A stretch of DNA of 64,000 nt, from the NCBI RefSeq assembly GCF_003254505.1, contig NZ_QFYP01000001.1:1224001-1288000 (forward strand), in the 5' to 3' direction. Source of the DNA: Phenylobacterium hankyongense (GTDB lineage: Bacteria > Pseudomonadota > Alphaproteobacteria > Caulobacterales > Caulobacteraceae). Below the pieces are notes generated by a model. That model was not told the origin of the DNA and searched no databases. It saw only the letters and a program-made list of their open reading frames with translations. Shown in pieces: positions 21,411-31,309 of this stretch (positions are counted from its first letter, which is position 1; every line of letters starts with the position of its first letter). The position numbers and the translations under genes were made by a program.

Positions 21411-21537
21411 AGCGGGTCGGATGAGGGGTCACGTTCCCCTGTCCGCTGCGCGCCGCAGGCGCTGTCCTTATGGGTCAAATCGGCGCTGTCGCGCCACCGC
21501 GGCTGATAGACCGGCGCGACCCCTCATCCGACCCGCT
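21411..21537. repeat. 20-bp perfect inverted repeat, family D
   Basis: Arms at 21411-21430 and 21518-21537 are exact reverse complements (20 of 20), enclosing 87 nt that themselves contain GC-rich stems. It fills the gap between the converging HSD10-like and HerA-like genes. The outer sequence resembles widespread intergenic palindromes of Caulobacterales, but this relation is an inference. Confidence 0.75.
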
Positions 21538-21574
21538 CGCGCGGGTCACCTTCTCCCACAGGGGGAGAAGGGCG

Positions 21575-23044
21575 CTAGTACCGCCGCCGCCCGCCGCTGG
21601 CGGTGAGGCCGCCCAGGACGCCGCGGATCAGTTCGCGGCCGACCTGGCTGCCGAGGGTGCGGAGCATGGACTTGCCGAACGCCTCGGCCATCGACTGGCG
21701 GTTCGACGGCCGGGGCGCCGGGGCGGCCTTCGGCTCCGGGGCGGGCGCCGCGGCGGCGGCCTTCTGGGCGGCGCGGGCCTTCAGCATCTCGAACGCCGAC
21801 TCGCGGTCCTGCGGCTGGTCATAGAGCCCGCGCACCGGGCTCTGGGCCATCACCGCGGCGCGCTCGGCCGGCGTCATCGGGCCGATCCGCGAGTCCGGCG
21901 GCCGCACCATGGTCTTCTGCACCATCGTCGGCGCGCCCTTCTCGTCGAGCACCGAGACCAGGGCCTCGCCGACCCCGAGGTTCTGGATCGCCTCGGCGGT
22001 GTCGAACGCCGGGTTGGGCCGGAAGCTGTCGGACGCCGCGCGCAGGCCGCGCTGCTCCACCGGCGTGTAGGCGCGCAGCGCGTGCTCGACGCGGTTGCCG
22101 AGCTGGCCCAGCACGGTCTCGGGGATGTCGGCCGGGTTCTGGGTGACGAAGTAGACGCCGACGCCCTTGGAGCGGATCAGCCGCACCACCTGCTCGACCT
22201 TCTCCAGCAGCGGCTTGGGCGCGTCGCGGAACAGCAGGTGGGCCTCGTCGAAGAAGAAGGCGAGCCGCGGCTTTTCCGGGTCGCCGACCTCCGGCAGCTC
22301 CTCGAACAGCTCGCTCATCAGCCACAACAGGAAGGTGGCGTAGAGCCGGGGGCTGGCGATCAGCTTGTCGGCGGCCAGCACGCTGACGTAGCCGCGGCCG
22401 GCTCCGTCGGTGCGCATCAGGTCGGCGAGCGCCAGCGCCGGCTCGCCGAACAGGTTGGCGCCCCCTTGCGTCTCCAGCACCAGCAGCTTGCGCTGGATGG
22501 TCGCCACCGTCGCGGCCGAGACGTTGCCGTACTTCGCGCCCAGCGCCTGGGCGTTGTCGCTGGCGTAGGTCAGCGCCGCCTGCAGGTCCTTGAGGTCCAG
22601 CAGCAGCAGGCCTTCCTCGTCGGCGGCGCGGAACACCACGTTGAGCACGCCCTCCTGCACGTCGTTCAGCTCCAGCATGCGGGCGATCAGCAGCGGCCCC
22701 ATCTCCGAGACCGTGGCGCGGATCGGATGGCCGGCCTGGCCGAACAGGTCCCAGAACACCACCGGCGCGGCGGCGGGGCGGAGCGTCAGCCCCATGCCCT
22801 GGGCCCGCGCCGTCATCTTCTCGCTGGGCTGGCCCGCCGCGGCGATGCCGGAGAGGTCGCCCTTCACGTCGGCGGCGAACACCGGCACGCCGGCGTCGGA
22901 GAGCCCCTGCGCCAGCACCTGCAGGGTGACGGTCTTGCCGGTCCCGGTGGCGCCCGCCACCAGGCCGTGGCGGTTGGCGCGGTCGAGCCGCAGTTGCTGG
23001 GGCTGGTGGTCGGCATAGCCGATCAGGACGCCGTCGTCGGGCAT
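21575..23044 (-). CDS. HerA-like ATPase (DUF853)
   Basis: 489 residues. Walker A is VAGATGTGKTVTLQVLAQGL and Walker B is RLAFFFDEAHLLFRDAP, in a FtsK/HerA-type fold. The C-terminal 110 residues are Ala/Pro-rich and then helical. The family is annotated as a HerA-type bipolar DNA helicase; enterobacterial YjgR is the relative. Function is uncharacterised; no NurA nuclease gene is adjacent, arguing against a HerA-NurA pair. The start MPDDGVLIGYADHQ was chosen from conservation; 69 upstream codons lack family similarity. Confidence 0.88.
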   Translation of the reverse strand: MPDDGVLIGYADHQPQQLRLDRANRHGLVAGATGTGKTVTLQVLAQGLSDAGVPVFAADVKGDLSGIAAAGQPSEKMTARAQGMGLTLRPAAAPVVFWDLFGQAGHPIRATVSEMGPLLIARMLELNDVQEGVLNVVFRAADEEGLLLLDLKDLQAALTYASDNAQALGAKYGNVSAATVATIQRKLLVLETQGGANLFGEPALALADLMRTDGAGRGYVSVLAADKLIASPRLYATFLLWLMSELFEELPEVGDPEKPRLAFFFDEAHLLFRDAPKPLLEKVEQVVRLIRSKGVGVYFVTQNPADIPETVLGQLGNRVEHALRAYTPVEQRGLRAASDSFRPNPAFDTAEAIQNLGVGEALVSVLDEKGAPTMVQKTMVRPPDSRIGPMTPAERAAVMAQSPVRGLYDQPQDRESAFEMLKARAAQKAAAAAPAPEPKAAPAPRPSNRQSMAEAFGKSMLRTLGSQVGRELIRGVLGGLTASGGRRRY

Positions 23045-23249
23045 GGGCGGGGCTCCATCCGCAAGGCTCTCGCCGCCACGCCGGCGGTCGTTCAACCGGT
23101 GCAACGCCTGGCCGACGGGATCGTGCACGAAAATGCCTCCGGCGGGGCAAAATCCCTCCCCATGGCGCGCGAACCCCAGTAGAGGTCGCCCGAATTGACG
23201 GCGGACCTTCCGCCGGGGACAGTCGAGCCTGCGTTCGCGAAAGCCCTTC

Positions 23250-24365
23250 ATGCCCGTCGCCGAGTCGTCCGTGTCGCGTAACGCCCTGGTGATCCTGGCG
23301 GTGATCGCGTCCGGCGCGACCCTCTACTGGATGTCGGGCATCCTGACGCCGCTGGCGCTGGCCATGTTCCTGGCGGTGATGATCGACGGCTTCGCCCGGG
23401 TGCTGCAGCACCGGCTGCCGGGGATCTCCCGCCGCGCCGCCCTGCCGCTGGCCATCGTCCTGTCGCTGGCGATCTTCGGCGGCAGCGCCTTCTTCGTCGC
23501 CGAGAACGCCACCAGCTTCGCCACGCAGCTGGTCACCTACACCCCCAAGCTCAACGGCCTGATCGCCCGCATCGCCGCCCTGGTGGGGGTGGAGGCGCCG
23601 CCGAACATCAGCCAGCTTTTCCACCAGCTCGACCCGACCAAATACCTGGGCCAGGTGGCCAGGGGGCTGCAGAACTTCGCCTCCACCGCCGCCTTCGTCC
23701 TGGTCTACGCCGCCTTCATCATCGCCTCGCGGCACGGCTTCGAGCGCAAGATCGTCGGCCTGTTCGCGACGCGGGAGGAGCGGCAGGAAGCGCTCGCCGC
23801 CTTCCTGCGCATCCGCGACGGGGTGGAGCAGTACCTCTGGGTGCAGACCGTGACCGGCGCGATGATCGCCGTGGCCTCCTGGCTGGCCATGGTCGCCGTG
23901 GGCCTCAACGACGCCGCCTTCTGGGCCTTCCTGATCTTCATCGCCTCCTACATCCCGGTGGTCGGCGGCGTGGTCGCCGTCGCCGCCCCGCCGCTGTTCG
24001 CGCTCGTGCAGTTCGACAGCTACGGGCAGGCGATCGTGCTGTTCGCGGTGCTGAACGTGATCACCGGCGTGGTCGGCAACATCATCTATCCGCGCATGCA
24101 GGGCCGCAGCCTGAACATCGATCCGGTGGTGGTGCTGCTGGCGCTGGCCTTCTGGGGCGCGATCTGGGGCCTCGCGGGGGCCTTCCTTTCGACCCCGCTC
24201 ACGGTGATGATGATGGTCATCCTGGCCCAGTTCGACGGCACCCGATGGATCGCCGTCCTGCTGTCGGCCGACGGCGATCCGCAGCAGCTGAAGACCAAAC
24301 GCCTCGACCAGGCGCCGGACGAGCCGGACCCCGCCCCCGCTGGACGGCGGCACAGAAAAACCTAA
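23250..24365 (+). CDS. AI-2E family (PerM/YhhQ-like) transporter
   Basis: 371 residues with about eight membrane helices arranged as in the AI-2 exporter/PerM superfamily. An early pair (ALVILAVIASGATLYWMSGILTPLALAMFLAVMIDG) is followed by a soluble region of about residues 95-160, then a helix-rich half with FIASYIPVVGGVVAVAAPPLFALVQF and NIIYPRMQGRSLNIDPVVVLLALAFWGAIWGLAGAFLSTPLTVMMM. Substrates in this family vary (AI-2, Na+/H+), so none is assigned. It is divergent from the HerA-like gene. Confidence 0.88.
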   Translation: MPVAESSVSRNALVILAVIASGATLYWMSGILTPLALAMFLAVMIDGFARVLQHRLPGISRRAALPLAIVLSLAIFGGSAFFVAENATSFATQLVTYTPKLNGLIARIAALVGVEAPPNISQLFHQLDPTKYLGQVARGLQNFASTAAFVLVYAAFIIASRHGFERKIVGLFATREERQEALAAFLRIRDGVEQYLWVQTVTGAMIAVASWLAMVAVGLNDAAFWAFLIFIASYIPVVGGVVAVAAPPLFALVQFDSYGQAIVLFAVLNVITGVVGNIIYPRMQGRSLNIDPVVVLLALAFWGAIWGLAGAFLSTPLTVMMMVILAQFDGTRWIAVLLSADGDPQQLKTKRLDQAPDEPDPAPAGRRHRKT

Positions 24366-24509
24366 TGAGTTGAGGGCTTCCCTTTGACCTCGTGCTTCCT
24401 ATCTAAGGCTCGCCGCCGTCCCGAGGACGCCGGCAGGTGCGTCCGTTCCCCTAGCCCACGGGCGCAGCGAGCACTGAGCGAACCGCCGCCCCCCCACGGC
24501 GGGACCGCG

Positions 24510-24537
24510 CGCCGCCGGACCCTCTCCTCCGGCGGCG
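24510..24537 (+). promoter_or_regulatory. Strong hairpin in the leader of the glutamate dehydrogenase gene
   Basis: A 10-bp perfect stem (24510-24519 with 24528-24537) closes an 8-nt loop. It lies in a 233-bp leader upstream of the 1620-residue dehydrogenase. A weaker GC stem lies just upstream near 24484-24503. There is no T-tract, so simple termination is unlikely; RNA structure affecting translation or stability is possible. Confidence 0.45.
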
Positions 24538-24598
24538 TCCTCGCGTCCGGACCCCGCTTCGTCGCCCTCTCCGACCTTCGCCGCGAAGGAGCCTGCGC

Positions 24599-27500
24599 AT
24601 GAGCCGGGCTCCCAAGGCCGGCGCCGCCCTGGTCAAGGCCGCGCTGTCCGCCATCGGCGGCGAAGCCGACCTCGACGCCGCCCGCGCCTTCGCCAAACAG
24701 GCCGCCCTCGACGCCGCGCCGGACGAGCTCCCCGAGCTGACCGCCGCCGAGCTGGCGCAGAACCTCGCCGACTTCTGGCGGTTCGCGGAGCGCCGCCGCG
24801 GCCGCGGGCCCTCGATCCGCATCGCCCCGGTGATCGGCGCCCGCCATCGCGGCCTCGACCGGCTGGAGATCGTGCAGGACGACGCGCCGTTCCTGGTCGA
24901 CAGCATCATGGGCGAGATCGCCGAGCAGGGCCTCTCCGTGCGCGCCATGTTCCACCCGGTGGTGGAGGTGCAGCGCGACCGCGCCGGCGTCCGCGGGCCG
25001 ACCGGCTCGGCGCGGCGCGAGTCGATGATCCAGGTGATCCTCGATCCCATCGGCGCCGACCGCGAGGCGGCCCTGATCCGCGGGGTCGGAGAGACGCTGA
25101 AGGACGTGCGCGCCGCCGTCGACGACTTCGACGACATGCTGGCCCTGATGGGCCGCACCCTGGGCGAGCTGCAGGTGCGCGGCCGGCCGAACGCCACCTG
25201 GGAGGAGGAGCTCGCCTTCCTCAGCTGGCTGCACGCCGAGCACTTCGTGTTCCTCGGCGCCCGCAGCTACGAGTACCCGAAGCTGCCGAACGGCGACTAC
25301 GCGCCGGAGGAGCCGCTCTACCAGCCCAAGGACGGCCTGGGCGTGCTGCGCGATCCCGAGCGCACCGTGCTCCGCCGCGCCAACGAGCCCGCCCTGCTGC
25401 TGGCCCAGGTCAAGGACCGGCTGCTCACCGACCCGGCGGTCACCGTCGCCAAGTCCAATGTCCGCAGCCGGGTGCACCGCCGCGGCTACATGGATTACGT
25501 CGGCGTCAAGCGCTACGCCGACGACGGCCGCCCGTTTGGCGAGATCCGCTTCGTCGGCCTGTTCACCGCCGAGGCCTACGACCAGCCGGTCTCCGCCGTG
25601 CCGCTGATCCGCTCCAAGGCCGCGCATGTGCTTGAGCGCGCCGCCATGGTCCCGGGCAGCCACAACGAGAAGCGGCTGAAGAACATCGTCGAGAACCACC
25701 CCCGCGACGAGCTCTTCCAGATGACCGAGGACGAGCTGCTCGAGGAGGCGCTCGGCATCCTGCACCTCTACGACCGGCCGCGCGTGCGGCTGTTCGAGCG
25801 CCGCGACCCGTTCGACCGCTTCGCCTCGGTGCTGCTGTTCCTGCCCCGCGACCAGTACGACTCCGACCTCGCCCAGCGGGCCGGCCAGATCCTGGCGCAG
25901 GCCTACGGCGGCCGGGTCTCGGCCTCCTACCCCAGCTTCTCCGACGCCCCCCTGGCGCGGGTGCACTACATCATCGGCTTCACGCCCGCCCAGCACAGCT
26001 GGCCCGACCTCCGGCAGCTGGAAGCCGCCATCGGCGAGGCGGCGCGGACCTGGGAAGACCGCTTCGACGCCGCCGTGCGCGCCTCCGGCCGACCGCCGGA
26101 AGAGGTGGCCGAGATCCTTGCCCGCTACCGCGGCGCCTTCCCGGCCGGCTACCGCGACCGCTTCGAGGTCGCCGAGGCGCTGGCCGACCTGGCGGTGATC
26201 GACGCCATGGACGAGGACGAGCCGGTGCAGGTGCGCGCCTACCGCCTGCCCACCGACGGCCCGCTGCAGTTCCGCTTCAAGCTCTACCGCCCCGCCGATC
26301 CCGCGCCGCTGGCCGAGGTCCTGCCGATCCTCGACAACATGGGCCTGAAGGCGCTGGCCGAGGCCGGCTTCCCGGTGGCCCGCGCGGGCCGGCCGCCGGT
26401 CTGGGTCCACGACTTCGAGCTCGAGGACCCGCGCGGCGGCCACCTGGTGTTCGCGGAGATCAAGCAGGCGTTCGAGGACGCCGTGGTCGCGGTCTGGACC
26501 GGCCGCACCGAGAACGATGGCTTCAACCGCCTGGTGCTGGAGCTCGCCCTGCCCTGGCGCGACGCGGCCCTGGTCCGGGCGCTGGCCCGCCACCGCCAGC
26601 AGTCGGGGCTCGACCCCAGCCAGCGCGTGCAGGAGGAGGCGCTGGCCAGCAATCCCGGCGTGGCGCGGCTGATCCTCGACCTGTTCCGCACCCGCTTCGA
26701 CCCGGCGATCAAGGCCGACCTGCCCCGCCGGCTGGAGCAGGCCGGCGCGGTGATGGCCAAGATCGTCGAGGCCCTGCAGCTGGTCGCCAGCCTGGACGAC
26801 GACCGGGTGCTGCGCCGCATGGCGCTGTTGGTCGGCGCCACCCAGCGCACCAACTTCTACCAGGTCGGCCCCGACGGGGCGCCCAAGCCCTACATCTCCT
26901 TCAAGGTCGCCAGCGGCGAGTTGACCGACCTGCCGAACCCCAAGCCGTTCCGCGAGATCTTCGTCTGGGGCGTCAACGTCGAGGGCGTCCACCTGCGCTT
27001 CGGCCCGGTGGCCCGCGGCGGCCTGCGCTGGTCCGACCGCCGCGACGACTTCCGCACCGAGGTGCTCGGCCTGGTGAAGGCCCAGCAGGTGAAGAACGCG
27101 GTGATCGTGCCGGTCGGCTCCAAGGGCGGCTTCTATCCCAAGCTGCTGCCCAAGGCCGGCTCCCCCGACGAGGTCCGCGCCGAGGGCGTGCGCGCCTACA
27201 CCACCTTCCTGCAGGGCCTGCTGGACATCACCGACAACCTCACGGCCGACGGCCGGGTGATCCATCCCGAGGGCGTCGTGGTCCACGACGGCGACGATCC
27301 CTACCTGGTGGTGGCGGCCGACAAGGGCACGGCGACCTTCTCCGACATCGCCAACGGCATCGCCGAATCCTACGGCTTCTGGCTGGGCGACGCCTTCGCC
27401 TCCGGCGGCTCGGCCGGCTACGACCACAAGGCCATGGGCATCACCGCCCGCGGCGCCTGGGAGGCGGTGAAGCGCCACTTCCGCGAGCTCGGCAAGGACA

Positions 27501-29461
27501 TCCAGGCCGAGCCGTTCACCGTGGTCGGCTGCGGCGACATGTCGGGCGACGTGTTCGGCAACGGCATGCTGCTGTCGGAACAGACCCGGCTGCTGGCCGC
27601 CTTCGACCACCGCCACGTCTTCCTCGACCCCGATCCCGACCCGGCGAAGTCCTGGGCCGAGCGCAAGCGGATGTTCGACCTGCCGCGCTCCTCCTGGGAC
27701 GACTACGACCGCAAGAAGATCTCCAAGGGCGGCGGCGTGTTCCCGCGGACCCTGAAGTCGATCGCCCTGACCCCCGAGGTCAAGGCGACGCTGGGGATCA
27801 CGGCCGACGCCCTGTCGCCGGCCGAGCTGATCACCGCCATCCTCAAGGCCCCGGCCGAGCTGCTCTACCTGGGCGGCATCGGCACCTATGTGAAGGCCAA
27901 GGCCGAATCCAACACCGACGTCGGCGACAAGGCCAACGACCCGGTGCGGGTCAACGGCTCCGACCTGCAGGTGAAGGTGGTGGGCGAAGGCGCCAACCTC
28001 GGCCTCACCCAGGCCGGGCGCATCGAGTACGCCCTGGCCGGCGGGCGGATCGACACCGACGCCATCGACAACTCCGCCGGCGTGGACACCTCCGACCACG
28101 AGGTGAACATCAAGATCCTCACCGGCGTGCTGGAGCGCACCGGCGAGCTGACCCGCGCCAGGCGCGACACCCTGCTGCGCTCGATGACCGACGACGTCGC
28201 CGCCCACGTGCTGGCCCACAACTACGACCAGACCCTGGCGCTCTCGCTGATGGAGATGGACGCGGCCGGCGAGCTGGAGCCGCACGCCCGCTTCATGAGC
28301 GAGCTGGAAGCCAAGGGCCGGCTCGACCGCACGGTCGAGGGCCTTCCGGACGCCGCGGCGATCGCCGAGCGGGCGCAGGCCGGCCGCGGCCTCACCCGGC
28401 CGGAGCTGGCGGTGCTGTTGGCCTACGGCAAGCTGGAGCTGAAGCGGGAGATGATCGCCAGCCAGGCGCCGGACGATCCCAGCTTCCAGGCCAAGCTCGA
28501 GGGCTATTTCCCCAAGCCCCTGCGCAAGTATGCCGAGCCGATGCACCGCCACCGGCTGCGGCGCGAGATCATCACCACCGTGGTCGCCAGCGACGCCGTC
28601 AACCGCTGCGGCCCGAGCTTCCCCCCGCGGTTGATGGCGGCGGCCAACTGCGACGTCGTCGCCTTCGTGGCTGGCTACGAGGCCGCCAAGACGGTGCTGG
28701 AGATCCCGGCCCTGTGGGACGAGGTCGCCGCCCTCGACGGCAAGGTCCCGGCCGCCGGGCAGATGGCCCTGTTCCGCCGGTTCGCCGCGGCCCTGCGCGG
28801 CGCGACCTTCTGGCTCGCCCGGCGGGCGTCGCGCGAGAAGCTCGACGTCGAGGCCCTGGTCGGCCGCTACGGCGCCGGATTCAAGAGCCTGCGCCGGCTG
28901 ATGCCTGACGTGGTCTCCGCCGTGGAGAAGGCGGCCATCGAGGCCCGCACCCAGCAGCTGGTCGAGGCCGGCGCGCCCGAGCCCCAGGCCCGCACCGCCG
29001 CGGTGCTGCAGGCGCTGACCGGGGCGGCGGACCTCATCGACCTGGCGGAGGCCTCCAGCTGGCCGCTGCCCAACGTCGCGCGCCTCTACCACGCGACGGG
29101 GGCCGCCTTCGGCTTCGACCGGCTGCGTGCGGCGGCGGCCGCCTATGCGGTGGGCGACGCTTTCGAGCGCACGGCGCTGCGGCGGCTGATCGAGGACCTC
29201 TTGGCCGAGCAGGCGCAGCTGGCCCGCGCGGTGATGGAGTTCGCCGGCGGCCCGCAGGCCGGCGACGACGCCCGCCACGCCGAGGAGGCGGTCGCTTCCT
29301 GGGCCGCCCTGCGGCGCGAGACGGCGCGGGTCGCCTGCCGGACCCTCGACGAGATCGAGGCCGCCGGCGGCGCCTGGACCTTCGCCAAGCTCACCATCGC
29401 CAACGCCGCGCTGCGCGAACTGGCCACCGAGGCGGCCAGCCCCAAGCGTCGGCGCGCCTGA
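24599..29461 (+). CDS. gdhZ: NAD-specific glutamate dehydrogenase, large 180-kDa type (GdhZ)
   Basis: 1620 residues, the giant form of the family. It oxidatively deaminates glutamate to 2-oxoglutarate. An N-terminal region with ACT-like folds (for example VQDDAPFLVDSIMGEIAEQGLSVRAMFHPVVEV) precedes the catalytic core at about residues 790-1150 with VARGGLRWSDRRDDFRTEVLGLVKAQQVKNAVIVPVGSKGGF and a dinucleotide-binding segment. In Caulobacter crescentus, GdhZ also restrains cytokinesis by acting on FtsZ through KidO; that role is inherited from homology, not shown here. A leader with a GC hairpin precedes it. AAGGAG lies just upstream of the ATG. Confidence 0.93.
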   Translation: MSRAPKAGAALVKAALSAIGGEADLDAARAFAKQAALDAAPDELPELTAAELAQNLADFWRFAERRRGRGPSIRIAPVIGARHRGLDRLEIVQDDAPFLVDSIMGEIAEQGLSVRAMFHPVVEVQRDRAGVRGPTGSARRESMIQVILDPIGADREAALIRGVGETLKDVRAAVDDFDDMLALMGRTLGELQVRGRPNATWEEELAFLSWLHAEHFVFLGARSYEYPKLPNGDYAPEEPLYQPKDGLGVLRDPERTVLRRANEPALLLAQVKDRLLTDPAVTVAKSNVRSRVHRRGYMDYVGVKRYADDGRPFGEIRFVGLFTAEAYDQPVSAVPLIRSKAAHVLERAAMVPGSHNEKRLKNIVENHPRDELFQMTEDELLEEALGILHLYDRPRVRLFERRDPFDRFASVLLFLPRDQYDSDLAQRAGQILAQAYGGRVSASYPSFSDAPLARVHYIIGFTPAQHSWPDLRQLEAAIGEAARTWEDRFDAAVRASGRPPEEVAEILARYRGAFPAGYRDRFEVAEALADLAVIDAMDEDEPVQVRAYRLPTDGPLQFRFKLYRPADPAPLAEVLPILDNMGLKALAEAGFPVARAGRPPVWVHDFELEDPRGGHLVFAEIKQAFEDAVVAVWTGRTENDGFNRLVLELALPWRDAALVRALARHRQQSGLDPSQRVQEEALASNPGVARLILDLFRTRFDPAIKADLPRRLEQAGAVMAKIVEALQLVASLDDDRVLRRMALLVGATQRTNFYQVGPDGAPKPYISFKVASGELTDLPNPKPFREIFVWGVNVEGVHLRFGPVARGGLRWSDRRDDFRTEVLGLVKAQQVKNAVIVPVGSKGGFYPKLLPKAGSPDEVRAEGVRAYTTFLQGLLDITDNLTADGRVIHPEGVVVHDGDDPYLVVAADKGTATFSDIANGIAESYGFWLGDAFASGGSAGYDHKAMGITARGAWEAVKRHFRELGKDIQAEPFTVVGCGDMSGDVFGNGMLLSEQTRLLAAFDHRHVFLDPDPDPAKSWAERKRMFDLPRSSWDDYDRKKISKGGGVFPRTLKSIALTPEVKATLGITADALSPAELITAILKAPAELLYLGGIGTYVKAKAESNTDVGDKANDPVRVNGSDLQVKVVGEGANLGLTQAGRIEYALAGGRIDTDAIDNSAGVDTSDHEVNIKILTGVLERTGELTRARRDTLLRSMTDDVAAHVLAHNYDQTLALSLMEMDAAGELEPHARFMSELEAKGRLDRTVEGLPDAAAIAERAQAGRGLTRPELAVLLAYGKLELKREMIASQAPDDPSFQAKLEGYFPKPLRKYAEPMHRHRLRREIITTVVASDAVNRCGPSFPPRLMAAANCDVVAFVAGYEAAKTVLEIPALWDEVAALDGKVPAAGQMALFRRFAAALRGATFWLARRASREKLDVEALVGRYGAGFKSLRRLMPDVVSAVEKAAIEARTQQLVEAGAPEPQARTAAVLQALTGAADLIDLAEASSWPLPNVARLYHATGAAFGFDRLRAAAAAYAVGDAFERTALRRLIEDLLAEQAQLARAVMEFAGGPQAGDDARHAEEAVASWAALRRETARVACRTLDEIEAAGGAWTFAKLTIANAALRELATEAASPKRRRA

Positions 29462-29483
29462 TCGGGCGATCCGGAAGAAAGTT

Positions 29484-29590
29484 GCTCCCCCTCCGGGGGA
29501 GCTGTCAGCGAAGCTGACTGAGGGGGTCCTCCGAGGTCGGTGCGGACCCCCTCCACCGCTGCGCGGTCCCCCTCCCCCAGAGGGGGAGGA
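29484..29590. repeat. Intergenic hairpin repeat, family A, copy 3
   Basis: About 107 bp, with stems GCTCCCC/GGGGGAGC, TCAGC-GAA-GCTGA and a closing CCTCCCCC/GGGGGAGG. It fills the gap between the converging gdhZ and purH genes. Confidence 0.85.
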
Positions 29591-29603
29591 CCTGCTGCCG
29601 TTC

Positions 29604-31196
29604 CTAGTGCCGGAACACCCGCACGCCGGTGAACACCATGGCCAGGCCGCGTTCGTCGGCGGCGTCGATGACCTTCTGGTCGCCGATCGAGCCGCCCGGC
29701 TGGATCACCGCCGTGCAGCCGGCGTCCGCGGCCTGGATCAGCCCGTCGGGGAACGGGAAGAAGGCTTCCGAGGCGCAGGCCGAGCCGGTCAGGTCCAGCC
29801 CGAAGTCGGCGGCGCGCAGGGCGGCGATGCGGGCGGAGTCCTTGCGGTTCATCTGGCCGGCGCCGACCCCCAGGGTCTGGCCGTCCCGGGCGTAGACGAT
29901 GGCGTTGGACTTCACGTGCTTGGCGATGGTGAAGGCGAACAGCATGTCGCGCACCTCCGCCTCGGTGGGCGCGCGTTTGGTCACCACCTTCAGGTCGGCG
30001 GCGGTGACATGGGCGTCGTCGCGGCCTTGCACCAGGAAGCCCCCGGCCACCGACTTGAAGGTCAGGCCCGGCGCCCGCGGATCCGGCAGGCCGCCGGTGG
30101 TCAGCAGGCGGACGTTCTTCTTCCTGGCGAACAGCGCCGCGGCGTCGGCGTCGATCTCCGGGGCGATCACCACCTCGGTGAGCAGCTTGAGGATCTCCTC
30201 GGCGGTGGCCGCGTCCAGCGGGCGGTTCAGGGCGATGATGCCGCCGAATGCGCTGACCGGGTCGCAGGCCAGGGCCCGCTCGTAGGCCTCGAGCACGCTC
30301 GCGCCGGTGGCGACGCCGCAGGGGTTGGCGTGCTTGATGATCGCGCAGGCCGGCGCGGCGGCCGGATCGAACTCGGCGATCAGCTCGAAGGCCGCGTCGG
30401 TGTCGTTGATGTTGTTGTAGCTGAGCTCCTTGCCCTGCAGCTGGCGGGCCGTCGCCACCCCGACGCGGGGGTTGGCGAAGCGGTAGAAGGCCGCGCTCTG
30501 GTGCGGGTTCTCGCCGTAGCGCAGGGCCTGCACCCGCTCGCCGGCGAAGGCGCGGCGGCGCGGGGCGGCCTCGCCCAGGGCGTCGGCGAACCAGCTGGAG
30601 ATCGCCGCGTCATAGGCCGCCGTGCGGGCATAGGCGCGGGCCGCCAGCTGCTTGCGCAGCGACAGCGGCGTCGAGCCGTGGGCCTGCAACTCGGCGATCA
30701 CCTCGGCGAGGTCCGCCGGCTCGGTGCAGACCGCCACATAACCGTGGTTCTTGGCTGCCGAGCGGATCATCGCCGGGCCGCCGATGTCGATGTTCTCCAC
30801 CGCCGTCGCATAGTCCGCGCCGGCCGCCACGGTTTGCTCGAAAGGGTAGAGGTTGACGTAGACGAGGTCGATGCCGCCGATCCCGTGCGCGTCCATCGCC
30901 GCCTTGTGCTCCGGCGCGTCGCGCACGCCCAAGAGGCCGCCGTGGACCACCGGGTGCAGGGTCTTCACCCGCCCGTCCATCATCTCCGGGAAGCCGGTCA
31001 GCTCGCTGATGTCCTTCACCGCCAGGCCGGCGTCGGCGATCGCCTTGCGGGTGCCGCCGGTGGAGACCAGCTCCACGCCCATCTCGGCCAGCGCGCGGGC
31101 GGCCTCCACGAGGCCGGTCTTGTCGGAGACGGAGATCAGGGCGCGGCGGACGGGCGCGCGGTCGGGAGCGGCGGGGAAATCGGGGGCGGCAGGCAT
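29604..31196 (-). CDS. purH: Bifunctional AICAR formyltransferase / IMP cyclohydrolase
   Basis: 530 residues; catalyses the last two steps to IMP. The N-terminal cyclohydrolase ([33 protein letters not shown]) precedes the AICAR transformylase domain, which contains the conserved [11 protein letters not shown] and [20 protein letters not shown] from the histidine pathway enters here. The N-terminal [14 protein letters not shown] is a short extension. It lies 113 bp downstream of the heparinase-like gene, which follows rpe closely. Confidence 0.97.
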   Translation of the reverse strand: MPAAPDFPAAPDRAPVRRALISVSDKTGLVEAARALAEMGVELVSTGGTRKAIADAGLAVKDISELTGFPEMMDGRVKTLHPVVHGGLLGVRDAPEHKAAMDAHGIGGIDLVYVNLYPFEQTVAAGADYATAVENIDIGGPAMIRSAAKNHGYVAVCTEPADLAEVIAELQAHGSTPLSLRKQLAARAYARTAAYDAAISSWFADALGEAAPRRRAFAGERVQALRYGENPHQSAAFYRFANPRVGVATARQLQGKELSYNNINDTDAAFELIAEFDPAAAPACAIIKHANPCGVATGASVLEAYERALACDPVSAFGGIIALNRPLDAATAEEILKLLTEVVIAPEIDADAAALFARKKNVRLLTTGGLPDPRAPGLTFKSVAGGFLVQGRDDAHVTAADLKVVTKRAPTEAEVRDMLFAFTIAKHVKSNAIVYARDGQTLGVGAGQMNRKDSARIAALRAADFGLDLTGSACASEAFFPFPDGLIQAADAGCTAVIQPGGSIGDQKVIDAADERGLAMVFTGVRVFRH

Positions 31197-31309
31197 GGCA
31201 TTCTCCTCTGGAAGAGTTCGAGAAATGCCCAGGCGAGCGGCGGTCGTTGCTCCCGCGCTCCCCGGTGGTCGCCCACCTAAATTCGCCAGTCACACGGGAT
31301 GGCGGGGGA

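Noticed and set aside
24384..24602. 72-codon frame with TTG start before gdhZ and ATGA overlap
   Set aside because: TTG start, very arginine- and proline-rich composition and strong hairpins argue against a real protein; kept only as a remark in the leader finding.
24362..29278. Very long minus-strand frame opposite gdhZ (1638 codons)
   Set aside because: Antisense shadow typical of high-GC genes; gdhZ on the plus strand is a clear family match.
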